Part shown: piece by piece, positions 6,284 to 14,040 of the stretch
Layout: each line of letters begins with the position of its first letter
How positions within the stretch are numbered: the first letter of the stretch is position 1
NCBI GenBank assembly: GCA_016932895.1
Contig: JAFGCA010000814.1
Coordinates: 1-14,471 of the forward strand
Origin: Sedimentisphaerales bacterium
Lineage (GTDB): Bacteria; Planctomycetota; Phycisphaerae; Sedimentisphaerales; SG8-4
Length of the DNA: 14,471 bases
Reading direction: 5' to 3'
Notes under the pieces: model-generated
Seen by the model: the letters and a program-made list of their open reading frames with translations, nothing else
Databases searched by the model: none
Told to the model about the DNA's origin: nothing
Program-made: the position numbers and the translations under genes

Positions 6284-8641
6284 TCACTTTGTCTTCTCGA
6301 TGACTTCGACGAGGCCGAGGTCGATGTATTGGCCGCCGTCGGTCTGGTGGCAGTGGACGGCGAAGTAGTTCAATCCGGGCCGCAGCGCGGCTTTGGCCTT
6401 GGCGTCGAGCGGGACCTGCACGTAGCCGGTGGTGTAGCCGCCGAGTTTGGCGATGAGCTTGCCGTTGAGATAGACTTCGGCGTCCTCATCATGATGGATG
6501 GACAGATAGGGCTCGGCGAACGTCTTGCCGGCTAAGTCGAAGCTGCGTCGAATCCAGATGTCGGAGGTGTCCCATTGGGTCCCTACGACGGCGCCCGGCG
6601 TGCCCTCGGTGCCGAAGCCGCCCTTGCCGATTCCCCAGTTCGAGTCGTCGAATTCGGGCTTTTGCCAGCCCGCCTCCGGCTTGGTCGTGGTGTAGCGCCA
6701 GATCTGGCCGTCCCGGCGGGAGCTCGGCAGGAGGGTCTTGACGACGGGCGGCGGCAAGTAAAGCTTCTCGCTGGAGGCCCGCACCTTGTCGGCGTCCATC
6801 TTGATCATGGCCCGATCGTAGGTCATCAGTCCGTTGACCTCGATCTCCACGTCGGTGGTCTGCGTGTACACCGCCGCGGCCAGGCCGTTGCCGATGAGGC
6901 TACGCAGGTTGTGAATCAGAGCCAGATACGCGTCGGTCAGGTCCTCCCGGGTCGTGTAGCTGCGATAACCCCAGTTCTTCTCCTCTTGCCAGGTGTGGCC
7001 TCGGACGGGAAGACCCAGCCCGCCGAATTCGCCGAGGACGACCGCGCGGTTTTCTTCCACCTCGGGCATTCCGGGGCCCGGATAGCTGTGGATGTCGTGC
7101 ACGTCGCCGACCTCCTTATCCGTCCAGCCGCTGGCGTTATTGACCAGACGCGTCGGATCGAGCTTCTTGGTCAGCTCCACAATCCGAGGCGTGTCGTGCT
7201 GGCCCCACCCTTCGTTGAACGGTACCCACATCACGATGGAGGGATGGTTGCGGAAAGCGTCGATGACGCGCGTCCATTCCAGCTCGAACTGCTCCTTGGC
7301 CTCATCGGTCCGGTTGTTGCCGCTGGCCATGTCCTGCCAAACGAGCAAACCGAGCTTGTCGCACCAGTAGTACCAGCGGGCCGGCTCGACCTTGACGTGC
7401 TTGCGGGCCATGTTCATGCCGAGCTTCTTCGTTATTTCGATGTCGTACTTCAGCGCCTCGTCCGTCGGCGCGGTGTACAACCCATCCGGCCACCAACCCT
7501 GATCGAGCGGGCCGTACTGGAACAGCGGCTTGCCATTGAGAAACAAACGGTTGATCCCGCTTTCATCCTTCTCCAGCGAGATCTTCCGCATGGCAAAGTA
7601 GCCATCCACGGCATCCACACTATCGAAGTCGACGGTCTTGACGTGATCTCCCGTTGTCTCTCCGACCTTCTTGCCGAGCATGATTTTGAGGTCGTAAAGA
7701 TGGGGGGTATTCGGTGTCCAGAGCTTCAAATCCCTGACCACAAGCTCAAGCTCGCTGTCGATCTCTACGGGAGTCATTGGGGTCGGCACGGGGAAAACCG
7801 AAGTGGCAGCGCCGGCCGGTTGGGGCACGTCACCGACAACTATGGCGTTCACGTGGTACGAACCGGGATCGGAGGCGTGTCCTCGGATCTGCACCTTCAC
7901 TCGGAGAACACCGGCGTCGATGTCCGGTGTCATCTGAACGGACCGGATGTAGAGCGAATTGACCGGCTCGATCCAGACGGTTTGCCAGATACCGGTGACG
8001 GCGGTGTACATGATGCCATGCGGTTTGCGCACCTGCTTGCCGCGGGGCTGGTTGCCCGCGTCCGTCGGGTCCCAGACCGACAGAACGATTTCCTGCTTGC
8101 CACTTTCTTTGAGCGCCTCGGTGATGTCGAACGTGAACGGGTCGTACCCGCCGCGATGGCTGCCGACCTCCCGACCGTTGACCCAGACCGTTGCGTCCCA
8201 ATCGACCGCGCCGAAATGAAGCAGAATGCGCCTCCCCTGCGAGCCCCATCGCCTTGCGGTGGGAACCTCAAAGGTCCGTCGGTACCAGAGCCGGTTGTCG
8301 GGTCCGACCGGCTTCATCACGCCCGAGAGCGCCGATTCGACCGCGAACGGGACCAGGATTGGGCCGTCGAACTGGGCGGGTTTTTCTTCGCTCCTGGGCC
8401 GAATGGCATAGTCCCAGAGCCCGTTGAGGTTCAGCCAGTCCCGCCGAACCATCTGGGGGCGGGGATACTCCGCGTGCGCCTTGTCGGGCGAAACGTCTTG
8501 GGCCCATTTCGTTAGCAACGGGCCTTCTGCCGGCTTCCAGGCGCCCTGGACCGAGAGGCAAAGACCCAACGTAACGAGCCCGATGATGAGAATCCGGTGT
8601 TCTTTCAAAACGTCTGTTCTTTCAGCAATGCTTCCAAGCAT
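6284..8641 (-). CDS. Secreted GH2 family glycosidase (beta-galactosidase/beta-glucuronidase-like)
   Basis: 785-aa glycoside hydrolase. A Sec-type signal (HRILIIGLVTLGLCLSVQGA, about residues 15-34) precedes a GH2 sugar-binding domain (about 60-225; LNGLWDYAI, VDWDATVWVNG, HRGGYDPF), an immunoglobulin-like domain (about 230-350) and a TIM barrel (about 355-620). The acid/base is E477 in WVPFNEGWG and the nucleophile E538 in VVLGEFGG. A further galactose-binding-like domain (about 640-785) contains SIHHDEDAEVYLNG. The specificity (galactose, glucuronate, mannose or arabinose) cannot be read from the motifs. The reading frame extends upstream to 8731, but the ATG at 8639-8641 is preferred: it has a perfect GGAGG seven bases upstream and places the signal peptide at the N-terminus. 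It is the first gene of the minus-strand cluster and the only exported enzyme there with a Sec rather than Tat leader. Confidence 0.9.
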   Translation of the reverse strand: MLGSIAERTDVLKEHRILIIGLVTLGLCLSVQGAWKPAEGPLLTKWAQDVSPDKAHAEYPRPQMVRRDWLNLNGLWDYAIRPRSEEKPAQFDGPILVPFAVESALSGVMKPVGPDNRLWYRRTFEVPTARRWGSQGRRILLHFGAVDWDATVWVNGREVGSHRGGYDPFTFDITEALKESGKQEIVLSVWDPTDAGNQPRGKQVRKPHGIMYTAVTGIWQTVWIEPVNSLYIRSVQMTPDIDAGVLRVKVQIRGHASDPGSYHVNAIVVGDVPQPAGAATSVFPVPTPMTPVEIDSELELVVRDLKLWTPNTPHLYDLKIMLGKKVGETTGDHVKTVDFDSVDAVDGYFAMRKISLEKDESGINRLFLNGKPLFQYGPLDQGWWPDGLYTAPTDEALKYDIEITKKLGMNMARKHVKVEPARWYYWCDKLGLLVWQDMASGNNRTDEAKEQFELEWTRVIDAFRNHPSIVMWVPFNEGWGQHDTPRIVELTKKLDPTRLVNNASGWTDKEVGDVHDIHSYPGPGMPEVEENRAVVLGEFGGLGLPVRGHTWQEEKNWGYRSYTTREDLTDAYLALIHNLRSLIGNGLAAAVYTQTTDVEIEVNGLMTYDRAMIKMDADKVRASSEKLYLPPPVVKTLLPSSRRDGQIWRYTTTKPEAGWQKPEFDDSNWGIGKGGFGTEGTPGAVVGTQWDTSDIWIRRSFDLAGKTFAEPYLSIHHDEDAEVYLNGKLIAKLGGYTTGYVQVPLDAKAKAALRPGLNYFAVHCHQTDGGQYIDLGLVEVIEKTK

Positions 8642-8765
8642 CGTACAACCTCCGAGAAAGCGTGTTGAGCGCGTCGTCGCGCCTGTTTCCGAGATCATTC
8701 GCTGCCGGCCCGCTCGCTCGCAAACACGCACGAACCGGATCGGGCGCCGGCAGAACCAAACTAAG

Positions 8766-8792
8766 ATTATCCGCCAAAGATAGGGCTTTCAA
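8766..8792 (-). promoter_or_regulatory. Tentative promoter of the GH2-sulfatase-fucosidase cluster
   Basis: Minus-strand TTGAAA (8787-8792) and GATAAT (8766-8771) have a short 15-nt spacer. This is the best sigma70-like pair seen upstream of the GH2 ATG, giving a leader of roughly 120 nt. The spacing is below the usual 16-18, so this is weak. Confidence 0.22.
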
Positions 8793-8863
8793 CAGGAAAT
8801 CGGGCAGCATCTCCGACTGGACCGGCTGCAGAACATCAAAACATCAGGAGATTCCGGTTTTCC

Positions 8864-8893
8864 TTGACGTGTGGCCCTTGATCCTGGTAAAAT
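8864..8893 (+). promoter_or_regulatory. Probable sigma70-type promoter of the LamG gene
   Basis: TTGACG at 8864-8869 and TAAAAT at 8888-8893 are separated by 18 nt. Each hexamer has one mismatch to consensus. Transcription from here would leave a leader of about 355 nt before the LamG ATG. Confidence 0.5.
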
Positions 8894-9084
8894 TTCAGGC
8901 AGCGGATCTGTAAGTGCTTCGTTCCCACGAAGACTCTTTTGTGGCATTTCGTTTGGGTGCAGGGAGGAACAGAACGTGGAGCACGGAATGGGCTCGTCTG
9001 ACTGGCGATTCCGTGAGGGGTTTTGTTGCGCGCGACTCAATCTGACGAGACAACGCCATGATACCGGGTCGACGGAGGGCTTAT

Positions 9085-9123
9085 ATGCATAGAAAACGCA
9101 TTCGTTTGCCTTTCGGGGGCTGA
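9085..9123 (+). CDS. Possible 12-codon leader peptide upstream of LamG gene
   Basis: ATG at 9085 opens a short frame reading MHRKRIRLPFGG and stops at TGA 9121-9123. It has a textbook GGAGG at 9074-9078, six bases before the ATG, stronger than expected for a chance ORF. The peptide is strongly basic (five of the first eight residues are His, Arg or Lys). It lies inside the inferred LamG leader, 133 nt before the main start. The sequence ACCTCC(G) just after its stop (9129-9135) can pair either with this Shine-Dalgarno site or with that of the LamG gene. It may be a regulatory upstream ORF; a chance occurrence is not excluded. Confidence 0.3.
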   Translation: MHRKRIRLPFGG

Positions 9124-9256
9124 TTGCTACCTCCGGGCAGCATTCGATCGAGAATGCTCGCGCCGGGTTCATGCTGCGCCGACAAAGTCGCGGCGATTTC
9201 AGCGTTTTGCAGAAAACGCGTTTCTGGTTGCTATGAAGGGGGGAAGGAGGTGTGCC

Positions 9257-12058
9257 ATGACAAAAAGAGGGATGTGTCTCGTATTGTGGATTGTGCTCGT
9301 GTCGGCGGTAGGATTGGCCCGGGCGGACTTGGTGGCTCATTGGCGGCTGGACGAGACCAGCGGGAACGTGGCGGTGGATGACTCCGGAAACGGCAATGAC
9401 GGCACCCTCCGGGGCGATCCCCAGTGGGTCGCCGGCCGCATCGGCGGGGCGCTGGAGTTTGACGGAACCGGCGATTACGTCGATTGTGGCAATGATGCGA
9501 TCTTTGACATTACCGAGGAGATCACCCTTGCCGTCTGGGTCAACGCCAATGACATGCTCAACGGGGAGCACAATCACTGGCTCGGCAAGGGCGACAACAC
9601 ATATGCGATAAAACACCAGTCGGGCAACAACATCGAGTTTTTCATTTACGATGGGGACTGGCACTCGATTAACTATACAACCGATATAGGCTCGCTGAAC
9701 GGTGAATGGCACCACATGGCCGGCACCTTCGACGGAACGGAGATGAAGCTCTACATTGATGGCGAGGAGGCGGACACCCTGGCCTTCTCCGGGAGCATAG
9801 GAACCGCCACTCACAACGTCACCATGGGCGAGAACTCTCAGGCGACCGGACGTTTCTTCGACGGCATGCTGGACGATGCCCGCATCTATGACGAAGCGCT
9901 GTCGGCCGAGGAGATCGCGGGTGTGATGATGGCTGAACCGGTGCCTTACGCCCTCGGGCCGAATCCCACCGACGGGAGCGTTCTCGACCAGAGGTCGGCG
10001 GCTTTGCAATGGCGCGCCGGTGCGTTCGCTGCCTCGCACAACGTGTACTTCGGCGAGAGTCTCGAGGACGTGGACCAGGGTTTGGCCGAGGCGGTTGCCA
10101 CGACGGAGGCGTCCCTGAGCACCGCCGATATCGCCGCCTACGCCGGCGGGCTGACTCCGGGCCAGACGTATTACTGGCGGGTGGACGAGGTCAACGACGT
10201 TCACGCGGACAGTCCTTGGCGAGGGGACGTCTGGAGCTTCCGGGTGCGGCCTCTGACGGCCTGGAATCCCTCTCCCACCGACGGCGTCTCCTATGTCCGC
10301 CTGGACGCAGACCTGGACTGGGAATCAGGCCTGGACGTCCTGTTCCACACCCTCTACTTCAGCGAGAGCTTCGACGAAGTCAATCAGGGCGTGGGCGGCG
10401 GGTACATGACCGTCGCTGTGGGCTTCGATCCCGGACCGCTGGAGGTCGGCACGACGTACTACTGGCGCGTCGATGAGTTTGCCCGGACCGCGATAACCAC
10501 CCGCGGCGAGATCTGGAGCTTCACCACGGTTCCCGAGGTCCAAGTCAGCGATCCGGACCTGATCGGCTGGTGGACGCTGGATGAAGGGCAAGGCACCACC
10601 GCGGTGGACTGGTCGGGCCACGGCAACCACGGGGCGTTCGTGGGCAGTCCGCAATGGACCTACGGCGTCCAGGGCAGCGCCTTGCAGTTGTCCGATGGGG
10701 CGCATGTGGAGATACCGGCGGTGAACGTGGAGACCAACACCGTGACGATGACGGCCTGGGTCAAGCGCCAGGGCAATCAGTCGGACTGGGCGGCGGTTCT
10801 GTTCAGCCGCGAAGGCTCGGGCGTCTCAGGCATGGGCTTTGGTCCGAGTAACGAGCTGCGCTACCACTGGATGGACCTGTACTGGGACTTCACGACGGGA
10901 ATCATCCCGCCGGACCGGGAGTGGTTCTTCATGGCCCTGGTGGTGGAGCCGACGCAGGCGACGCTGTACTACAACGGTACCGAGACGTTTGTCCGCAACG
11001 AAGCGGCGCACGATCCGGACCCGTTCGACAATGTGATCCGTATCGGTCGCGACTGGGCCGGGCGTGATCTGGCGGGCACGGTGGACGACGTGCGTTTCTA
11101 CAACAAGGTTCTTAGCGAGGCCGAGCTGCTGGCGGTGATGCGTGGCAACCCGCTGCTGGCATGGAATCCCCGTCCGGCGCCGGACGCGGTGGTGGACATT
11201 CGCACGATCAGTTCGCTGAGCTGGTCGGCGGGCGATGCGGTGGCTTCTCACAACGTGTACTTCGGCAGCGACGGCGCCGCGGTAGCGGCCGCCGGCACGG
11301 ACGCTCCCGAGTACCAGGGCAACCAGGCCGGGACCGTTTTCTCGGTGGCCGGGCTCGTGGCGCTGGGCGGCGGCGACTACTTCTGGCGCATCGATGAGGT
11401 CGCGGCCGATGAGACCGTGCAGACGGGCACCGTCTGGAAGTTCACGGCGCCGGCGTATGTGCTCGTGGATAACTTCGAGAGCTATACCAACGAGGTCGGC
11501 TCCCGCGTCTTCGAGAAATGGATCGACGGCGTCGGCTTCACCCAGCCGGTGGACACGCCGGGCAACGGCACGGGCGCCCTGGTCGGGCACGACATCTGGA
11601 CCGCCGGCACCCCGTTTACGACGATCATGGAGACCAGCATCGTCCACGGCGACGGGCAGTCGATGCCGTTGTACTACGACAACACGGAGCCGCCCTACCG
11701 CTCGGAGGCCGACCGGACGTGGCTGGTAGCTGAGAACTGGCAGGTCGAAGGGGTAACGGACCTGAGGCTGTACGTTCGGGGCGAGTCGGACAACGATGCG
11801 GCCGCCTTGTACGTGGTGATTGAGGACAGCGCCGGTAACGCGGCCGTGGTGCCCCATTCCGATGCCGCGGCGACGACCGCAACGGACTGGATCGAGTGGA
11901 AGATCCCGCTGGCGGACCTGACGGCCGCCGGTGTGAACATTGCCTCGGTACGGAAGATGTCGATCGGTGTGGGCAGTCGTACCGCCCCAACTCCGGGCGG
12001 CGCCGGCGTAATCTATGTAGACGACATCCGGGTCACCGCAGCGGCTGCGGGCGAATAG
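9257..12058 (+). CDS. Secreted multidomain LamG / fibronectin-like protein
   Basis: 933-aa extracellular protein. A Sec signal peptide (1-23, cleavage after ARA) is followed by LamG/concanavalin-like domain 1 (about 25-225; VAHWRLDETSG, LYIDGEEADT, DDARIYDEALSAEEI). Two fibronectin-III-like repeats follow (about 230-330 and 331-425), each ending YYWRVDE...G-W-SF. Then come a second LamG domain (about 435-630; GWWTLDEGQGTTAVDWSG, DDVRFYNKVLSEAEL), a third Fn-like repeat (about 635-732; SHNVYFG, YFWRIDEV), and a C-terminal beta-rich module (about 735-930) starting VLVDNFESYTN and ending VIYVDDIRV, of a kind common in planctomycete secreted proteins. No catalytic domain is recognised, so it is probably a glycan- or surface-binding protein. 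The ATG at 9257 is preferred over 9233 because AAGGAGGT lies six bases before it and the signal peptide then starts correctly. It is monocistronic, with a strong terminator downstream. It diverges from the hydrolase cluster, consistent with a shared polysaccharide role. Confidence 0.88.
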   Translation: MTKRGMCLVLWIVLVSAVGLARADLVAHWRLDETSGNVAVDDSGNGNDGTLRGDPQWVAGRIGGALEFDGTGDYVDCGNDAIFDITEEITLAVWVNANDMLNGEHNHWLGKGDNTYAIKHQSGNNIEFFIYDGDWHSINYTTDIGSLNGEWHHMAGTFDGTEMKLYIDGEEADTLAFSGSIGTATHNVTMGENSQATGRFFDGMLDDARIYDEALSAEEIAGVMMAEPVPYALGPNPTDGSVLDQRSAALQWRAGAFAASHNVYFGESLEDVDQGLAEAVATTEASLSTADIAAYAGGLTPGQTYYWRVDEVNDVHADSPWRGDVWSFRVRPLTAWNPSPTDGVSYVRLDADLDWESGLDVLFHTLYFSESFDEVNQGVGGGYMTVAVGFDPGPLEVGTTYYWRVDEFARTAITTRGEIWSFTTVPEVQVSDPDLIGWWTLDEGQGTTAVDWSGHGNHGAFVGSPQWTYGVQGSALQLSDGAHVEIPAVNVETNTVTMTAWVKRQGNQSDWAAVLFSREGSGVSGMGFGPSNELRYHWMDLYWDFTTGIIPPDREWFFMALVVEPTQATLYYNGTETFVRNEAAHDPDPFDNVIRIGRDWAGRDLAGTVDDVRFYNKVLSEAELLAVMRGNPLLAWNPRPAPDAVVDIRTISSLSWSAGDAVASHNVYFGSDGAAVAAAGTDAPEYQGNQAGTVFSVAGLVALGGGDYFWRIDEVAADETVQTGTVWKFTAPAYVLVDNFESYTNEVGSRVFEKWIDGVGFTQPVDTPGNGTGALVGHDIWTAGTPFTTIMETSIVHGDGQSMPLYYDNTEPPYRSEADRTWLVAENWQVEGVTDLRLYVRGESDNDAAALYVVIEDSAGNAAVVPHSDAAATTATDWIEWKIPLADLTAAGVNIASVRKMSIGVGSRTAPTPGGAGVIYVDDIRVTAAAAGE

Positions 12059-12101
12059 CCGCACGAACGTGTATAGCCTGATCTGTGTAGCAGTTGTGCA
12101 T

Positions 12102-12146
12102 GAACGCGGGGCCGATGCCTGTTGGCAGCGGTCCCGCGTTCTTTTT
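12102..12146 (+). terminator. Intrinsic terminator of the LamG gene
   Basis: GAACGCGGG (12102-12110) pairs perfectly with CCCGCGTTC (12133-12141). An inner TGCC/GGCA stem-loop lies between, and five T (12142-12146) follow directly. It lies 43 nt after the LamG stop codon. Its 5' half reappears downstream of the epimerase gene at about 13511-13537. Confidence 0.9.
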
Positions 12147-12248
12147 GTGTGAGATTCCTGCCCAGGGGGCGCGACTCGCGGCGGGCGCTCCAATGCGGAC
12201 GCCGGACAATCATCGCACCACCGCAGCAACGCACTCTCTGAAAGCCCT

Positions 12249-12277
12249 TTGACATCCGGCGCCGACGCCGCTATAGT
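12249..12277 (+). promoter_or_regulatory. Near-consensus sigma70 promoter of the epimerase gene
   Basis: TTGACA at 12249-12254 and TATAGT at 12272-12277 have an ideal 17-nt spacer. The start of transcription would be near 12284, about 148 nt before the chosen ATG. The strength of the match suggests high or constitutive expression, independent of the LamG gene upstream. Confidence 0.75.
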
Positions 12278-12431
12278 GCCAGCGGGTTGCATAATCCGGG
12301 TGATCGTTCGGCGGGGGTGAAAATGGGGGAAACCGACTTCACAAAGCCGTTTCAACGGCGACAACGGCGCCGGAGCCGGCAGCCTGACGAATTCGCACAA
12401 GAATGCAGAATCAGTTAAGGAGAGAATGCCT

Positions 12432-13475
12432 ATGAATGCCCATAAAGACCCTTTCGGACAAACTCCTGATGGGCAAGAGGTCTTTATTTACACCCTGGCG
12501 AATGTGAAAGGGCTCCGGGCCCGCATCACGAACTTCGGAGCCACGCTGGTTTCGTTGGAGGTTCCCGACCGGGATGGGAGTCTCTCCGACGTCGTACTGG
12601 GTTTCGACAACCTTGAGGGGTACCTCAAGCAGACGGCGTACATAGGGGCCACGGTGGGTCGCTACGGCAACCGCATCGGCAATGCCAAATTCTCCCTTGA
12701 CGGCGTCGAATACAAACTGACGGCCAATCACGGCGTCCACCAATTGCACGGTGGCCTGAAGGGGTTTGACAAGGTCGTGTGGAAGACCGTGGAAGTCGTG
12801 GCGGCCGAAGACGAAGCCTGGGTCAAGATGACCTACCTCAGCAAGGACGGCGAAGAGGGCTATCCGGGCAATCTCCAATGCACGGTTACCTACACGTTGA
12901 CCAATGCCGACGAACTGCGGATCAGCTACGAGGCGGAGACGGACAAGAAAACCGTGGTGAACTTGACGAATCACAGCTATTGGAACCTGGCCGGACCGGG
13001 CAGTGGGAGCATCCTGGGCCATGAGCTGATGCTTCATGCCGAGAAGTTCACCCTGATCGACACGGATTTGATCCCCACGGGCATCATCGCCAGCATTCAG
13101 GATACCCCCCTCGATTTCACCAAGCGCAAGAAAATCGGGGCCCGCATGCACCAGACCGGCTCCGGGTACGACCACAACTTCGTCCTCAGCGGCCCCGTCG
13201 GGACCATGAAGCCGTGCGCCCGCGTGCGCGAGCCGAACAGCGGTAGGATCATGGAGATCTCCACGACCGAGCCGGGGGTCCAGTTTTACACGGCGAACTA
13301 TCTGGATGGCTCTTTCATGGGCAAGAAGGAGCAGGCATACGAGAAGCACGCCGGTTTTTGTCTGGAGACGCAGCATTTCCCGGATTCGCCAAACAAAGCC
13401 GATTTCCCGTCTACGGTTGTTGAGCCGGGCACCACGTATACCAGTACGACGGTGCATCGATTCTCGACCGAATAG
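12432..13475 (+). CDS. galM: Aldose 1-epimerase (mutarotase)
   Basis: 347-aa cytoplasmic enzyme interconverting alpha and beta anomers of galactose, glucose and related aldoses, so that beta sugars released by glycosidases can enter metabolism. Family landmarks, numbered from this start: GRYGNRIGNAKF (77-88), GVHQLHGG (101-108, substrate His at H106), NLTNHSYWNLAG (177-188) with the probable general acid H181, SGYDHNF (244-250) with D247, and CLETQHFPDSPN (310-321) with the probable base E312. Length is typical and there is no signal peptide. The ATG at 12432 is preferred: AAGGAG (12417-12422) lies nine bases before it. An in-frame ATG at 12426 is only three bases from that site and would add two residues. 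The gene has its own promoter. It is a plausible partner of the GH2 glycosidase, although epimerases are also housekeeping enzymes. Confidence 0.94.
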   Translation: MNAHKDPFGQTPDGQEVFIYTLANVKGLRARITNFGATLVSLEVPDRDGSLSDVVLGFDNLEGYLKQTAYIGATVGRYGNRIGNAKFSLDGVEYKLTANHGVHQLHGGLKGFDKVVWKTVEVVAAEDEAWVKMTYLSKDGEEGYPGNLQCTVTYTLTNADELRISYEAETDKKTVVNLTNHSYWNLAGPGSGSILGHELMLHAEKFTLIDTDLIPTGIIASIQDTPLDFTKRKKIGARMHQTGSGYDHNFVLSGPVGTMKPCARVREPNSGRIMEISTTEPGVQFYTANYLDGSFMGKKEQAYEKHAGFCLETQHFPDSPNKADFPSTVVEPGTTYTSTTVHRFSTE

Positions 13476-13517
13476 CGGCCGGGCCGACGCCGGCCGGCAT
13501 GCGTTGCCGCAACGCGG

Positions 13518-13559
13518 GGACCGATGCGTCTCGGCAGGAAGGGTCCGGTAAGTATTTTT
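13518..13559 (+). terminator. Weak or decayed terminator candidate after the epimerase gene
   Basis: GGACC (13518-13522) can pair with GGTCC (13542-13546), and five T lie at 13555-13559, but eight other bases (GGTAAGTA) separate stem and T-run. The 5' part (13511-13537) closely matches the 5' half of the strong LamG terminator, whereas the complementary 3' half is not preserved. Termination here is uncertain. Confidence 0.35.
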
Positions 13560-13596
13560 CGGCGCCCGTCGGGTTTTCTTGTTGCCGACGGCGCCG
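13560..13596. repeat. Long GC-rich hairpin downstream of the epimerase gene
   Basis: CGGCGCCCGTCGG (13560-13572) pairs with CCGACGGCGCCG (13585-13596), 12 pairs with one bulged C, around a 12-nt T-rich loop. On the plus strand the T-run comes before the hairpin rather than after it, so it is not a standard terminator in that direction. In the reverse direction it is followed by A residues. Confidence 0.7.
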
Positions 13597-13672
13597 CAAG
13601 TCCTTGGCAGCCAGTATTTTAGACGATGTTCGAGAAAATTTTCAACTAATCGGGCAAATTGGCCGAATTTAT

Positions 13673-13701
13673 TTGACACTGGGATACATCCGTGCTATTA
13701 T
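13673..13701 (+). promoter_or_regulatory. Near-consensus sigma70 promoter of the pseudopilin gene
   Basis: TTGACA (13673-13678) and TATTAT (13696-13701) are separated by exactly 17 nt. Transcription should start near 13708, leaving a leader of about 340 nt before the ATG. Confidence 0.78.
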
Positions 13702-13707
13702 CCAAGT

Positions 13708-14040
13708 AAAGACAGGCAGGTTTGAAGAAGGCCATTATATATAACTCAATATCGTCATCATATTTTTCGATTCACCTTTCATACCTGAATCTGCCTGGCT
13801 TGAAGAAGTGGGTGTAGTAATCTCGCGAACGTTCGGCGTTCGTACCCACAACCGAAACTCCGATAAAACTGGGTTTTTGGGAAAATCAAGCAGGCCGTTT
13901 TTCTCTACGACGAAGATTCACAGTCATGAGATTCGCGAAATGTGTGTTTGCCCTTGGTGGGCAAACGGATTCATCTGTTAAATTGGCCAAAGTGGCGTAA
14001 ATGGAAGAACGGTCGGTCTGCGAATCTCGAGAGAAGTGAA
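13708..14040 (+). promoter_or_regulatory. Structured 5' leader of the pseudopilin gene (unidentified RNA element)
   Basis: Several complementary segments lie in order. P1 pairs CAGGCAG (13713-13719) with CTGCCTG (13791-13797), closing a loop of about 71 nt. P2 pairs GTGGGT (13808-13813) with ACCCAC (13844-13849) and encloses CGAACG/CGTTCG (13826-13831, 13837-13842) with a TTCGG loop and a lopsided internal loop. P3 pairs GAGATTCGC (13928-13936) with GCGAATCTC (14020-14028) and encloses a perfect 8-bp hairpin GTTTGCCC/GGGCAAAC (13946-13966). P3 ends just before the AAAGGAG Shine-Dalgarno site. TTGAAGAAG occurs twice (13722-13730, 13800-13808), each after the P1 strands. No known riboswitch class was recognised. 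The pairings are read by eye and not energy-calculated. Confidence 0.45.

Larger units (their letters stand above)
8642..9256. other. 615-nt divergent intergenic region between GH2 operon and LamG gene
   Basis: The two transcription units diverge from this region. The GH2 side (8642-8860) shows no strong promoter; the best minus-strand candidate is TTGAAA (8787-8792) and GATAAT (8766-8771), spaced only 15 nt. The LamG side has a plausible promoter at 8864-8893, a leader of about 355 nt with several short hairpins (for example GCATTC/GAATGC around 9140-9157 and GCGTTTT/AAAACGC at 9202-9219), and a 12-codon ORF at 9085-9123. No protein longer than that is convincingly coded here. No operator of known type was recognised. 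Confidence 0.6.
12059..12431 (+). other. Intergenic region: terminator, then epimerase promoter and leader
   Basis: The 373-nt gap holds the LamG terminator (12102-12146), about 100 nt with nothing recognisable (12147-12248), a near-consensus promoter (12249-12277) and a leader of about 148 nt. Small inverted repeats in the leader include GCCGT/ACGGC with a TTCA loop and GTGAA/TTCAC. No known riboswitch was recognised and no coding sequence is supported. Confidence 0.6.

Noticed and set aside
8642..8731. 30-codon N-terminal extension of the GH2 gene starting at 8731
   Set aside because: It would bury the signal peptide 45 residues inside the protein, and it lacks the perfect GGAGG that stands before the ATG at 8639-8641.
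9257..12058. LamG protein considered as a glycoside hydrolase or sialidase
   Set aside because: All of its length is accounted for by LamG, Fn-like and beta-rich modules. No catalytic fold or acidic active-site motif was recognised.
12284..12425. Epimerase leader considered as a known riboswitch
   Set aside because: Small stems are present, but no consensus of a known class (cobalamin, SAM, TPP, c-di-GMP, glycine) could be matched by eye.
13560..13596. Strong GC hairpin considered as the epimerase terminator
   Set aside because: The T-run precedes the hairpin on the plus strand, and what follows it is CAAGTCC. In the other direction it is followed by A residues. It is listed as a hairpin only.
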